In this document: in pieces, positions 36,443 to 46,591 of the stretch
How positions within the stretch are numbered: the first letter of the stretch is position 1
How the letters are laid out: each line of letters starts with the position of its first letter
From: a bacterium F11
Lineage (GTDB): Bacteria; Elusimicrobiota; Elusimicrobia; F11
Assembly: GCA_002176905.1 (NCBI GenBank)
Contig: MSYE01000237.1
Location: forward strand, 1 to 59,575
DNA length: 59,575 nt
Direction: 5' to 3'
Made by a program: the position numbers and the translations under genes
The notes under the pieces: model-generated
Databases searched by the model: none
The model's input: only the letters and a program-made list of their open reading frames with translations
Told to the model about the DNA's origin: nothing

Positions 36443-38287
36443 CACAAAAGAGTGGGGATTTAAATGTACCTGTGTCTTACCATTGGTAACGAGCGAAGGA
36501 TTTGAAGAGCCAGCGTTCCCGCCCCATTTTTTATCAGCGGTATTTAGCATGCTTTCCCATTCTCCCATTAACATGGGATGAGAAATTGATTTATCATCTT
36601 CCGCAAAATTGAAAACACCAACGTAAGAACTGTTTTTATCCCAACGGTGAATCAACAAGACCTTATCAGGCCCAACAATATCGGTTTCCAAATTATTACG
36701 GTCGAATGAATTTAGTGCTCTCTCGCTTTTTCGTAAACCAATAGCATGCTTGTAGAATTCAAAAAGAAGACCATGAGGCCCCCCTTTTCGAAGATCATGG
36801 TTTAATTTGCATTTTAAAAATGTGTCTTCATCTTGGGGATCGGGCACCATTCCCTTCCATTGAAAGGACTCAAATTCCTCCTTTCGACCTTTACGGACCG
36901 CTTCAATTAGATCTTTGTCGGAGTGATGAACAAAATATTGAAACGGGGCTTTCTCCAAGTATTCTTCTCCCATGAAAAAAAGAGGAATAAACGGAGAAAA
37001 GATGACAGAAGAGGCGGCAAGCTTTAATACCTCCAAGGAGCATGTCTCACTTAACCGATCTCCCATCATGCGATTCCCAATTTGGTCATGGTTCTGATTG
37101 AAAACAACGAACTTGGACCCAACCAACCCTTCCGTTGAGTTGCCATGCTTCCTTTTCCGAAAAGGCGAGTAATCTCCCGAATAAACATATCCATTTTCAA
37201 ATGACTTTTGCAGATGTTCCACCGCACCAAAATCAACGTAATATCCAGATTTCTCTTTTGTAAGGAGCGTGTGCAAGGCATGGTGGAAATCGTCACACCA
37301 TTGAGATGCCAAGTTATATCCCCCTTGGTCCTTGGGCCTTATGATACGCGAATCATTTAGGTCACTCTCCGCAATAGGATAAATATGCCTCCCTGATTTT
37401 TGCGAAGTGACCTGAATGGCTTCCCCCAATTCCTCTAAGAAGGTCCTACCAGAGAAATCATAAATGGCATGAACCGCATCAAGCCTAAGCCCATCAATGT
37501 GAAATTCATCCACCCACATAAGCGCATTCTCAATAAAATACCGGCGCACATCATCGGAATAAGGTCCATCAAAATTAATAGCCCTTCCCCATGGTGTTTT
37601 ATACTTCTCCGTAAAAAAGGGGCCAAAATCTCCTAAGTAATTTCCTTCCGGGCCGATATGGTTATAGACCACATCCAAAACAACAGCCAATCCTTCTTTG
37701 TGGCAGGCATTGATAAGTTTTTTAAATCCATTGGGGCCCCCATAGGAATTCTGAGTGGCGTAAGGATAAACACCATCATATCCCCAATTTCTTTGACCTG
37801 GGAACTGAGCAACGGGCATTATTTCCAACGCCGTTATTCCCAATTCTTTAAAATAAGGAAGGTGATGAATAAGGGATTCAAAAGTCCCTTCTTTTGTAAA
37901 GAGTCCGACATGAAGTTCGTAAAGGAGGTAATCCTTTAGCGGAATTCCTTTCCAATGCTGATCTTCCCATGCAAAAGATGGATCTACGACCTGAGAAGGG
38001 CCATGAACCCCATCTGGTTGATATTGTGACGCAGGATCTGGCCTCTTTACCTTGCCATCAAGAAGATAGAAATACGTTGAACCCGGGGTGACATTTTCAA
38101 CCTCGGCTTGAAAATAGCCATTGGATCCGCGCTTTAAGGAGGTATCCAATTTCTTTGGGCCCTCAATAATCAAATCCACTTTTTCACGCTGCGGGGCCCA
38201 GACGGAGAAATGACAACAATCTCCGCTTAATTGAGAAGCCCCAAAACGTCTTTTCAATATTCCTGCATTCTTATCCATTATTTTCAT
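36416..38287 (-). CDS. treZ: Malto-oligosyltrehalose trehalohydrolase
   Basis: 623 residues. Releases trehalose from maltooligosyl-trehalose. N-terminal CBM48-like domain ([20 protein letters not shown]), then the GH13_10 core with [36 protein letters not shown], the nucleophile in [18 protein letters not shown], and [19 protein letters not shown] near the C-terminal half. Start ATG at 38287 overlaps the treY stop (38284) as ATGA, so treY and treZ are coupled, as in other bacteria. The last codons overlap glgX convergently by 27 bases. Confidence 0.95.
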   Translation of the reverse strand: MKIMDKNAGILKRRFGASQLSGDCCHFSVWAPQREKVDLIIEGPKKLDTSLKRGSNGYFQAEVENVTPGSTYFYLLDGKVKRPDPASQYQPDGVHGPSQVVDPSFAWEDQHWKGIPLKDYLLYELHVGLFTKEGTFESLIHHLPYFKELGITALEIMPVAQFPGQRNWGYDGVYPYATQNSYGGPNGFKKLINACHKEGLAVVLDVVYNHIGPEGNYLGDFGPFFTEKYKTPWGRAINFDGPYSDDVRRYFIENALMWVDEFHIDGLRLDAVHAIYDFSGRTFLEELGEAIQVTSQKSGRHIYPIAESDLNDSRIIRPKDQGGYNLASQWCDDFHHALHTLLTKEKSGYYVDFGAVEHLQKSFENGYVYSGDYSPFRKRKHGNSTEGLVGSKFVVFNQNHDQIGNRMMGDRLSETCSLEVLKLAASSVIFSPFIPLFFMGEEYLEKAPFQYFVHHSDKDLIEAVRKGRKEEFESFQWKGMVPDPQDEDTFLKCKLNHDLRKGGPHGLLFEFYKHAIGLRKSERALNSFDRNNLETDIVGPDKVLLIHRWDKNSSYVGVFNFAEDDKSISHPMLMGEWESMLNTADKKWGGNAGSSNPSLVTNGKTQVHLNPHSFVLLKSIHTK

Positions 38288-41160
38288 ATGTTTTCTAGAA
38301 CCGCAGCTGGTAGCGTGTTCAATACCAACGCGGCTGATAAATTCTTCTCTCCTTTATTCGATTCTGGTTCAAAACTCGTTTTTGTCAACACATCCCGCAT
38401 CTTTACTTTTTCCCATTCCATTGGAAGCTGAATGAAAGTGTCACCCCAATCTTTTGGAAGTGTTAATTTGGTTTGGGATTTTTCTTCCAAATAAAATCTA
38501 GAAACAACAACAACGACTTTTTTCTCCTCACATTCGCGAGCGAAGGCACAGACCTGTTTCTTATTGGGACCCGTGACAGTCAATGGGATATACTTTCCTT
38601 TTACGAACAATTCTTTTTCTCGACGCCTAAGCTGGAGAAGAGTCTTCGTGACATATAATTTAATTTTTCCATCCTCAGGCCGAGAGATCATCTCATTAAT
38701 ATTCCGGCAAACATCGTCGTCCTCTATTCCATCAAATGACGTTAGTAACCCTCGCAAATGATCATAGTCGACAGGACGGCGGTTATCCGGATCAACCAAA
38801 CTCAAGTTCCAAACTTCCGTCCCCTGATAAAAATCTGGAATTCCAGGAGAAGTGACTTTTAAAACTGTCTGGCAAAGAGAATTTAAGATTCCCGCCTTGA
38901 TGATAGGCTCGATAAAAGACTCAAAGGATTCAAGAAATTTATTCTTTAAATTGTTGTTTAGTAGATCATTAATGAAATCCAAGATGGCTTTCTCATAGCT
39001 TTCATTTGGCCGCAACCAGCTTGAATGGTTTTTCGCCTCACGAAGCGCTTTCACCATATAACCGCCAATGCGTTCTTCGTATTCTTGGTCATTCTTTTTT
39101 GAATAGGGCCAGGTTCCAATAAGCGTTTGATAAAGGAGATATTCCTCATTGGAATCCGGAGCTTCTATTCCATCAATTGTTTTTTTCTTATCCGCATTCA
39201 GGCTATGCCAATGCGTTAGAGCGTTATGCCATTGCGCTGGAATTTCTGAAAGGACGTTAATTCTTGCTCGAACATCTTCGCTTCGCTTGGTGTCATGAGT
39301 GGTTGTGGCATTCAGTGTTCCTGGCCATTTCATTTGTCTTTGAATGCTTCTTCTATGAAATTCTTCTAAAGGTATTCCGAAATGATCGGGGTTGCCACCC
39401 ACTTCGTTTTGAGAGGCCAATGGAAAATAACGGTAAAAAGCGGTGTCCTCTAGGCCCTTGGCCATGATAGGTCCCGTTATTTGCTGGAAACGCATGACAA
39501 ACTCTCGCCTTTCTGTAATTTGACTTGAATTAAGGCCTGGAGGATCTTGCATCAATAAAACATCACCTACGAAATCGAAAAGGGATGGATCTGTAGAAAG
39601 ATTCCTTTGCTTGGCTGAGTGAATTGCATATTCGATATGTTCACGGTCCTCACCATCAACCTTTTCATTGTCATAGGTGGTGTAACTCCGATAAACAGGG
39701 AAACAAGCAATGACCTCGCGGAGAACAAATTTTAAACTGTCTAAGGTAAAGTCTCTGGAATAGCGATGCTGCTCAGAAATCGTGTCCAACTTATGGGCCA
39801 AAACCGTCAATTCACTCGCATTGGACACAAGCATGATAAATTTTTTGCTTGAGCAAAGAAGATCGTTAAATTTAATGTTTTGTCCCGTAAAATTCCTGTA
39901 GGTATTTTGAAATAGTTTTCTATTATCCTGATGAATGAATAATTCATTTAGAGTATTCATAAAGTCATAACCTGTTGTTCCAAAAATGGGCCAGCTGGTT
40001 TTCAACTCCTCTTTTCCTTCGAGGATTTTCTCAACGACAACATAAAAGAGCGAATCCTTAGAACCATCATTATTCTTGTTCGAATAGTGATCAAGGCAAT
40101 GCCTTTGTAAGTCTTCCAAATACACCTGAGGGCTAAATAGGCCATCGACGTGGTCTATTCTAAAACCCGTGATTCTCCCCTGTTTCACCTTTTCAAGAAC
40201 CCATCGATGAAGCCCCTCAAAAACCTCTGGTTCTTCAACGCGTATCGCGGCCAAGTCATTAATATCAAAAAACCTGCGGTAATTGATTTCATCTGCCGCC
40301 ACACGCCAAAAGCTAAGTCGGTAGGCTTGTTCCCGTAACAACTCTTCAAGTCGATTAAAACTATGCGGGTTATCCTTAGACCCATTAATAGAGCGAATTT
40401 CATTTTGTAAGACTTTGGCCAATTGAGTGTTACCATTGATGAGCTTACTAAGTCGATCTTTTATGATGTCTTTTTCTCGATAGCGTTCCTCCATTTTTAC
40501 CACATCTTTCTCTGTTCGGTCGGGCAAGTGATTGAGCGCGGTTACGATGCTTTCCAACTCTCTTAGATGGGGCTCTGATTGAGGGATCTGTGATTTTATC
40601 TTGTTGAGGAGAGGCTCGAGGATAAGCACCCATGTTTTTGGAGCTAGTGGAAGTCTATAATCGTAATAGTTAGAGAAAAAGGCTCCATCCTGATAAGACA
40701 ACTGAATTTCCTGATTTTCAATGACACGTCCATACTGATCTCCTAGAAAAGGAAGGAGAACTTTGTTTTTCAATTCGGCCTTGGTCGGTTTCCAATTAAT
40801 ATCGAAGTATTTGGAAAATTTCGAGCTTGGTCCATTTTCCAAAACATCCATCCACCACAAATTTAACGAATCAGTAATACACATATGATTAGGAACGATA
40901 TCCACTATCAATCCCATCCCCTTTTCTTTTAAAGCGTCGGCCATCTTATTGAAATCCTCTTCTGTCCCAATGTCTTTATTGAGTGTTGTCGGATCGATAC
41001 AATCATACCCATGAACGCTATCCTTTCTCGCTTGCAAAATGGGAGAGGAATAAATATCCGTAATCCCCAACAACCCAAGGTAATCCAGAAGAGACTCGGC
41101 CTGTTGAAAAGTAAATGACGAATTAAATTGAAAACGGTAAGTTGAGATTGGATGCCGCAT
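38284..41160 (-). CDS. treY: Malto-oligosyltrehalose synthase
   Basis: 958 residues. Turns the reducing-end alpha-1,4 linkage of malto-oligosaccharides into the alpha,alpha-1,1 link of trehalose. Motifs: [18 protein letters not shown] at the start, [32 protein letters not shown], the catalytic [19 protein letters not shown] and [16 protein letters not shown], plus [20 protein letters not shown] near the C-terminus. Normal length for the family is 700-1000. Divergent from the SLC12-like gene with only 28 bases between. TreYZ and treS provide two separate trehalose routes here. Confidence 0.95.
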   Translation of the reverse strand: MRHPISTYRFQFNSSFTFQQAESLLDYLGLLGITDIYSSPILQARKDSVHGYDCIDPTTLNKDIGTEEDFNKMADALKEKGMGLIVDIVPNHMCITDSLNLWWMDVLENGPSSKFSKYFDINWKPTKAELKNKVLLPFLGDQYGRVIENQEIQLSYQDGAFFSNYYDYRLPLAPKTWVLILEPLLNKIKSQIPQSEPHLRELESIVTALNHLPDRTEKDVVKMEERYREKDIIKDRLSKLINGNTQLAKVLQNEIRSINGSKDNPHSFNRLEELLREQAYRLSFWRVAADEINYRRFFDINDLAAIRVEEPEVFEGLHRWVLEKVKQGRITGFRIDHVDGLFSPQVYLEDLQRHCLDHYSNKNNDGSKDSLFYVVVEKILEGKEELKTSWPIFGTTGYDFMNTLNELFIHQDNRKLFQNTYRNFTGQNIKFNDLLCSSKKFIMLVSNASELTVLAHKLDTISEQHRYSRDFTLDSLKFVLREVIACFPVYRSYTTYDNEKVDGEDREHIEYAIHSAKQRNLSTDPSLFDFVGDVLLMQDPPGLNSSQITERREFVMRFQQITGPIMAKGLEDTAFYRYFPLASQNEVGGNPDHFGIPLEEFHRRSIQRQMKWPGTLNATTTHDTKRSEDVRARINVLSEIPAQWHNALTHWHSLNADKKKTIDGIEAPDSNEEYLLYQTLIGTWPYSKKNDQEYEERIGGYMVKALREAKNHSSWLRPNESYEKAILDFINDLLNNNLKNKFLESFESFIEPIIKAGILNSLCQTVLKVTSPGIPDFYQGTEVWNLSLVDPDNRRPVDYDHLRGLLTSFDGIEDDDVCRNINEMISRPEDGKIKLYVTKTLLQLRRREKELFVKGKYIPLTVTGPNKKQVCAFARECEEKKVVVVVSRFYLEEKSQTKLTLPKDWGDTFIQLPMEWEKVKMRDVLTKTSFEPESNKGEKNLSAALVLNTLPAAVLENI

Positions 41161-41188
41161 AATTCCTTGTATTTTATACTATTCAGAT

Positions 41189-43420
41189 ATGCCTAATGGT
41201 ACTTTAAATCCTGAATCACCTCCCAAACAAAAGATTGAACTGGGAACTTTTACAGGTGTTTTTATGCCCAGTTTCCTGACAATTATGGGGGTTATTGTAT
41301 TCCTCCGTATGGGTTTCGTCATGGGGAATGCGGGACTCATTCAAGGATTGGGCATTATTTTACTGGCCCATGCCATATCCATCCTTACCAGCTTATCGGT
41401 ATCCGCCATTGCGACCAATACGAAGGTTAAGGGTGGAGGTGTTTACTATCTCATTTCAAGAAGTTTGGGCCTAGAATATGGGGGGCCAATTGGCCTCATT
41501 CTTTTCTTATCACAGTCCGTTTCGGTCGCTTTCTATATTATCGGTTTCACTGAGGTCCTAGTTTCGTTGGCCCCGTTTTTGGAACCATATGTTATCCCTA
41601 TTGAATGTCTGGTTTGTGTGGGATTATTTTTACTTGCGATCATGGAACTGGATTGGGCAGCAAAGATTCAATTTTGGATTCTTATCATTCTGATCATCGG
41701 GCTATTGTCCTTTGCTATCGGATCAGTACTGACCTTCCAAAAAGCCACACTTATGACCAATTTGGGCCCTCGGTATGCCAATGGCTACTCCTTTTGGATC
41801 GTGTTTGCCATCTTTTTCCCCGCCATAACAGGATTTACGCAAGGGATCAATTTTTCAGGAGATTTAAAGAAACCAGAAAGAAGTATTCCCCTCGGCACCT
41901 TCCTGGCGGTGGGAATCACTTTTGTCATCTATCTCTTGTTCTCGATTTTGGTTTTGGGAAGCATTGATCGAGAACCACTTCTCACAAATTATCTGGTCAT
42001 GAAAGATATTTCTATCGTTCCTTTGCTCATTGACCTTGGAATTATCAGTGCCACACTATCATCTGCATTAACAAGTTTCCTTGGGGCACCACGAATTCTT
42101 CAAGCCTTAGCCTTAGACAACGTCTTTCCTTTCTTGAAAACCTTTGCCAAAGGATATGGTCCTTCCTCAACTCCCCGTCGAGCAACCATTTTGACGTTTA
42201 TTGTCGCCCTTGTCTGTATTTTAAATGGAAACCTGAATACTATTGCCCCGATTGTGACCATGTTTTTTTTGATGACCTATGGCCTTATGAATTACGCTAC
42301 ATTTGTTGAAGACTTTGGAAATACACCAAGTTTTCGTCCGCGGTTTCGAATCTTTCATTGGCGGCTTTCTTTGGCCGGAGCGATTGGGTGCCTTTTGGCC
42401 ATGTTATTTATCAATACCCTAGCGGCTGTTGGGGCCTTAATTTTTATCTCAATTATTTATTGGATAGTGGACCGAACTGTGAAAGAAACGTCATGGGGCG
42501 ATGCAAAAAGGGGCTACTATTTTAGCCGCGTTAAGGATAATTTATTAAAGATGCGTTTGGAGCCTTTCCACGCAAAAACTTGGCGCCCACAAATGCTCAT
42601 CATGAGTGGCCGGCCACAAAGCCGGTTCGCCCTAGTCAAAGTCGGCATGTGGATGGAAGGAGGGCGCGGCATTTTGACGTTGGCAAACGTTATCGCAGGA
42701 ACCCCGGAAGAGCGCATGTCCATCCGAAAAAATGAATTAAGCTCGATTGGGGAATTCATCAAAACCAACAAACTGCCTGTTTTCTACGAAGTTTTAATTG
42801 CCCCATCCTATATTTCTGGCGTTGAGAGTCTAGCTCAATGCCACAGTATCGGAACACTCAAACCCAATACCGTTTTAATGGGTTGGACAGATCAAAAAGA
42901 AAAAAAAGAAACATTCATTGATGTTATCCAGTCCATCGAAAGATTCGGAAAAAATGTCATTGTGGTAGATGAAGAGCAAGAATTATTTAATGGGAAAGAC
43001 CCAGATGAGTCTGTTTTAAAAGATATTTTGATCGATGTGTGGTGGAGAGGAGATAAAAATGGATCCCTTATGCTTCTTTTGGCCTATCTTTGGACCCAAA
43101 ACCCAGAGTGCCGGAAAGGGCAGATAAGACTCTTAAGAATTGTCGATACAGAGGAAGCCAAAAGAGAAAATGAGAAACATCTGGCAAAGTTGATTGAAGA
43201 TTCTCGGATGGAAGCCAGAGTGGAAGTCATCCAATCAACAGAATCATGGTCACAAGTTGTTATTTCCCAATCAAGGGATACAGATGTGGTCTTTATTGGT
43301 CTTGCTATTCCGAAAGAAGGTGGAGAAGAAGAGTTTTTGAAAATATATCAACCCATATTGGATCAGCTGTCAACGACAATACTCGTTCACAGCGTTGATA
43401 AGCTAGATGTTCAAACATAA
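41189..43420 (+). CDS. SLC12-like cation-chloride/amino acid-type permease
   Basis: 743 residues. Twelve helices of the APC superfamily in about residues 20-420, with the SLC12-like N-terminal signature FLRMGFVMGNAGLIQGLG and GGGVYYLISRSLGLEYGGPIG, and GINFSGDLKKPERSIPLGT in the fifth-to-sixth helix region. The C-terminal 300 residues are a soluble domain (PQMLIMSGRPQSRFALVKVG to TILVHSVDKL) of the SLC12-type regulatory tail. Bacterial members are K+/Na+-Cl- cotransporter-like; the ion is not determined. First gene of a tight plus-strand run ending with the c-di-AMP synthase and MgtE. No strong ribosome site is visible before the ATG. Confidence 0.85.
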   Translation: MPNGTLNPESPPKQKIELGTFTGVFMPSFLTIMGVIVFLRMGFVMGNAGLIQGLGIILLAHAISILTSLSVSAIATNTKVKGGGVYYLISRSLGLEYGGPIGLILFLSQSVSVAFYIIGFTEVLVSLAPFLEPYVIPIECLVCVGLFLLAIMELDWAAKIQFWILIILIIGLLSFAIGSVLTFQKATLMTNLGPRYANGYSFWIVFAIFFPAITGFTQGINFSGDLKKPERSIPLGTFLAVGITFVIYLLFSILVLGSIDREPLLTNYLVMKDISIVPLLIDLGIISATLSSALTSFLGAPRILQALALDNVFPFLKTFAKGYGPSSTPRRATILTFIVALVCILNGNLNTIAPIVTMFFLMTYGLMNYATFVEDFGNTPSFRPRFRIFHWRLSLAGAIGCLLAMLFINTLAAVGALIFISIIYWIVDRTVKETSWGDAKRGYYFSRVKDNLLKMRLEPFHAKTWRPQMLIMSGRPQSRFALVKVGMWMEGGRGILTLANVIAGTPEERMSIRKNELSSIGEFIKTNKLPVFYEVLIAPSYISGVESLAQCHSIGTLKPNTVLMGWTDQKEKKETFIDVIQSIERFGKNVIVVDEEQELFNGKDPDESVLKDILIDVWWRGDKNGSLMLLLAYLWTQNPECRKGQIRLLRIVDTEEAKRENEKHLAKLIEDSRMEARVEVIQSTESWSQVVISQSRDTDVVFIGLAIPKEGGEEEFLKIYQPILDQLSTTILVHSVDKLDVQT

Positions 43421-43423
43421 CCC

Positions 43424-44044
43424 ATGAAACGAATCTTAAAGCACATAAGGAAAAAATTCATTGCTGGGCTATTGGCCATCATTCCCCTTGGATTGACTAT
43501 TTTTGCCATCAAATTCTTCTACATTTTGATAGACAACCGCCTAATGGGGTGGGTTGACAATGCTTTTGGGGTATCCATCCCTGGCCTAGGAATTATTTTA
43601 ATCATTTTACTGCTTTACTTTCTTGGTGTTTTTGCGTCTAACCTGCTTGGCAAAAAACTTATAAACCTCTTCGAACAGATAATTGAACGCATTCCTATTA
43701 TTAAAACGACATACAACCTTGGCAAACAAGTTTCTTCTGCTTTTACACTGCCTTCTCGTGACCTGTTCAAGCGAGTTGTCCTGGTGGATTATTTAAAGGA
43801 GGGAATGTGGACGATTGGTTTTGTTACAGGAGATATTATCGACCACACGAAAAATGATATGAAGCTACTCAAAGTTTATATTCCAACACCACCAAATCCA
43901 ACATCGGGAACCATCGTCCTCGTAAAAGAAACAGAGACCCGTGACCCTGGATGGTCAATCGAACAAGCAATAAAGATGGTTATTTCCGCTGGGATTATAG
44001 GACCGACAGAAATTTCGAAAAAAAAGGTGGAAACAAAGGGCTAA
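43424..44044 (+). CDS. DUF502 family membrane protein
   Basis: 206 residues. Two N-terminal membrane helices (LLAIIPLGLTIFAIKFFYI and IIILLLYFLGVFASNLLG) followed by a soluble domain with ERIPIIKTTYNLGKQVSSAF and FVTGDIIDHTK, GTIVLVKETETRD, the DUF502 pattern. Function is unknown; I know the family only as conserved membrane proteins of Gram-negatives and plants. Three bases after the SLC12-like gene and 5 bases before the diadenylate cyclase gene, so it belongs to the same operon. Confidence 0.85.
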   Translation: MKRILKHIRKKFIAGLLAIIPLGLTIFAIKFFYILIDNRLMGWVDNAFGVSIPGLGIILIILLLYFLGVFASNLLGKKLINLFEQIIERIPIIKTTYNLGKQVSSAFTLPSRDLFKRVVLVDYLKEGMWTIGFVTGDIIDHTKNDMKLLKVYIPTPPNPTSGTIVLVKETETRDPGWSIEQAIKMVISAGIIGPTEISKKKVETKG

Positions 44045-44049
44045 CAGCA

Positions 44050-45252
44050 ATGACGAATATTCATGATTGGATTAAAGATGTTGGATTCCTCGGCTTTCTT
44101 GACATCTTTTTCATCGCCATTCTTATTTATGCCATATTAATCTGGTTTAAGAGGACAAGGGCTGCTTTTGTGCTGACCGGCATTGTAATCATCTCCGCTA
44201 TTTACCTCTTAGCCAGACAACTTAACCTTTCATTAACAGCCGGAGCTCTTGAGAAATTCTTTGCCATTATTTTAATTGCCCTTGTTGTCATATTTCAGGA
44301 AGAACTCCGTCATTTTTTTGAACGCGTGGCCGTATGGAGCCTTGATAGACGGTTTATGCAAAAGAAAGGAATCCTTGCAACCCGAGAAGAAGTAGACACT
44401 TTGGTTCGTACCGTATATGACCTGGCGAGGGTGAAGGTAGGGGCGCTCATCGTTATCCGAGGAAAAGATATGATTGCCCGCCATTTGACAGGGGGGGCGG
44501 ATCTGGATGGCATTATTAGCGAACCCATATTAAAAAGCATTTTTGATCCGGGATCATTGGGACATGATGGGGCTTTGATTATTGAGGGAAATCGTATTAC
44601 GAAATTTGCATGTCATCTTCCGCTTTCCAAAAATCTAAAAGCAGTTGGAAACAAAGGAACACGCCACACAGCTTCCCTCGGTCTTTCCGAACTTTCCGAT
44701 GCCCTTTGTTTGGTTGTCTCGGAGGAACGTGGCATTGTATCAATCGCACGAGAGGGGAAAATTAAAGAAGTATCGGACCCGGAACAATTGAGTATTCTTC
44801 TTGAAGATTTTTTACAAAACATTCATCCCAGACAAAAAACACGATTCTGGGATGATGTCATTAAAAGAAACGGGATTGAGAAATTGCTTGCCCTCTGCCT
44901 GGCCCTTTCTATTTGGTTCGTCTTTGACCATGGAGCTAAAATTATTTATAAAACGTATACAATTCCCATTCAAATAAATGACCTGCCGAAACCCTGGATA
45001 ATTCAAGACATCGATCCGAATCAGATCAAACTGACATTTGAAGGGCCCAGAAAATCCTTTTATTTCCTTAAAAAAGAAAACCTAATTCCCATGTTGAAAC
45101 TCAAGATGGAGCCCGGGGTACAAGTGATGAAACTATCCCCGGAAGAATTTAGAATACCGACAAACATAACGTTAAGTTTCATTAAACCGCAAAGTATTAA
45201 AATTCGAATCGATAACCTAGAAGAACTGGAAAAAGAAAATCAAAAAAAGTGA
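44050..45252 (+). CDS. cdaA: Diadenylate cyclase (CdaA-type) fused to a YbbR-like domain
   Basis: About 400 residues from ATG 44050 (AAAGGG nine bases before); an in-frame extension to 43951 would overlap the DUF502 gene. Three N-terminal helices (about 17-83), then the DAC domain: DGA motif at residues 173-175 (HDGALIIEG) and the RHxxA-type motif at 203-210 (GTRHTASLGLSE). It makes c-di-AMP from two ATP. Instead of ending there, the chain continues with a fourth helix (LLALCLALSIWFVF, about 279-292) and a 100-residue region (YTIPIQINDLPKPWIIQDID, IKLTFEGPRKSFYFL, FRIPTNITLSFIKPQSIKI) that reads as a single YbbR domain. In Firmicutes YbbR repeats (CdaR) are a separate gene next to cdaA. The DAC call is firm, the YbbR identification good but made without alignment. 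Confidence 0.9.
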   Translation: MTNIHDWIKDVGFLGFLDIFFIAILIYAILIWFKRTRAAFVLTGIVIISAIYLLARQLNLSLTAGALEKFFAIILIALVVIFQEELRHFFERVAVWSLDRRFMQKKGILATREEVDTLVRTVYDLARVKVGALIVIRGKDMIARHLTGGADLDGIISEPILKSIFDPGSLGHDGALIIEGNRITKFACHLPLSKNLKAVGNKGTRHTASLGLSELSDALCLVVSEERGIVSIAREGKIKEVSDPEQLSILLEDFLQNIHPRQKTRFWDDVIKRNGIEKLLALCLALSIWFVFDHGAKIIYKTYTIPIQINDLPKPWIIQDIDPNQIKLTFEGPRKSFYFLKKENLIPMLKLKMEPGVQVMKLSPEEFRIPTNITLSFIKPQSIKIRIDNLEELEKENQKK

Positions 45253-45261
45253 GGGATCGTT

Positions 45262-46572
45262 ATGCCAACAAAAGAATCGATTTTTCCATTGTTAAAAAAA
45301 TACATTGAGGAGGATCCAGCAAGAGCAGCTACAAACCTTACCACCTTATCCGAAACACACGCAGCCGATGTTTTAAACAACCTATCCGTTTCAGCATCGT
45401 ACGACGTATTTTCCAGGATCCCGTCTGCCTATGCCGCCCTCTTGGTTGATAAGATATCGAAGGAACGCCTGCAGGAAATTTTACAGAAACTGGATCCACA
45501 AAAGGGCTCCGAGGTATTTCTTAATTTATCAGAGACAAGCCGACAGCAATTTGTCGAATCCTTGCCCGACACCCTAAAGCAAAAAATCCAAGAGCTCCTA
45601 AGTTTCCCGGAGGGGAGCGCCGGGCGAATGATGAAAGCGGATTTCTTGGCATTTCGCTTAGAGACCACGGTAAAAGAAACAATCAATCGGCTTCGTCATC
45701 TTGTCAAAAAAAACACGCAAATTTCCTATGTCTACGTAGTAGATGGCGAGAACCACCTCCAGGGCGTGATAAATATGCGTGATCTTATGCTCTCTTCGCA
45801 AGAAGCCCCCTTATCCCACGTCATGAGAAAAGATGTATTCTCCATCAATTCTTTTACCGATAGAGAACAAGTGGCGCAAGAGCTATCCAAAAGGAAATTC
45901 TTTTCCGTTCCGGTTGTTGATAACGAGAATCGGATACTTGGGGTTGTTAAAGCCGAAAGCCTTCTGGCTACCGCACAAGAAGAAGCGACGGAAGATATCC
46001 AAAAAATGTTTGGTGCAGGAGGAGACGAACGCACATTCTCCCCCATATCATTCTCCCTGAAAAAACGATTACCATGGCTTCACGTTAATTTGGTCACTGC
46101 GTTTATGGCCGCTGGCGTGGTCGCACTTTTCGAAGGAATCATCGCGAAAATGACAGTCTTGGCGGTTTATTTGCCTGTTGTGGCGGGTCAAGGCGGGAAT
46201 GCCGGCGCCCAATCTCTAGCCGTTGTCATGAGAGGGCTGGTTATGAGGGAAATCCCTAAGGGGAAAGCAAAAAAACTGATCTTAAAAGAAACGTGGATTG
46301 GCATGGTTAATGGTTTTGTTATTGGTATTGTGACAGCCCTTATTGCTTGGGCCTGGCAAGGGAATCCTTTTTTGGGAGTGGTCATAGGGCTAGGGATGTT
46401 GGTTAATCTATCTATAGCTGGTTTATCGGGAGCTTCCATTCCGATCGCCATGAAAGCAATCGGTCTCGATCCAGCTCAATGTTCAAACATTATTTTGACA
46501 ACCGTAACCGATGTGATGGGATTTTTTGCGTTTTTAGGATTTGCTGTTTTATTTCAATCCTATTTGATCTAA
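45262..46572 (+). CDS. mgtE: MgtE-type magnesium transporter
   Basis: 436 residues. N-terminal MgtE-N superhelical domain (about 1-125: HAADVLNNLSVSASYDVFSR, EGSAGRMMKADFLAF), tandem CBS domains (about 130-255: VVDGENHLQGVINMRDLML, VPVVDNENRILGVVKAESLL), then five C-terminal helices with the family motif VAGQGGNAGAQSLAVVMRG and IAGLSGASIPIAMKAIGLDP. Imports Mg2+ and is gated by Mg2+ at the N/CBS domains. GAGGG is 6 bases before the ATG. Follows the cyclase gene by nine bases, in the c-di-AMP operon. Confidence 0.95.
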   Translation: MPTKESIFPLLKKYIEEDPARAATNLTTLSETHAADVLNNLSVSASYDVFSRIPSAYAALLVDKISKERLQEILQKLDPQKGSEVFLNLSETSRQQFVESLPDTLKQKIQELLSFPEGSAGRMMKADFLAFRLETTVKETINRLRHLVKKNTQISYVYVVDGENHLQGVINMRDLMLSSQEAPLSHVMRKDVFSINSFTDREQVAQELSKRKFFSVPVVDNENRILGVVKAESLLATAQEEATEDIQKMFGAGGDERTFSPISFSLKKRLPWLHVNLVTAFMAAGVVALFEGIIAKMTVLAVYLPVVAGQGGNAGAQSLAVVMRGLVMREIPKGKAKKLILKETWIGMVNGFVIGIVTALIAWAWQGNPFLGVVIGLGMLVNLSIAGLSGASIPIAMKAIGLDPAQCSNIILTTVTDVMGFFAFLGFAVLFQSYLI

Positions 46573-46591
46573 GAGATGCATAAAGGTAAAA

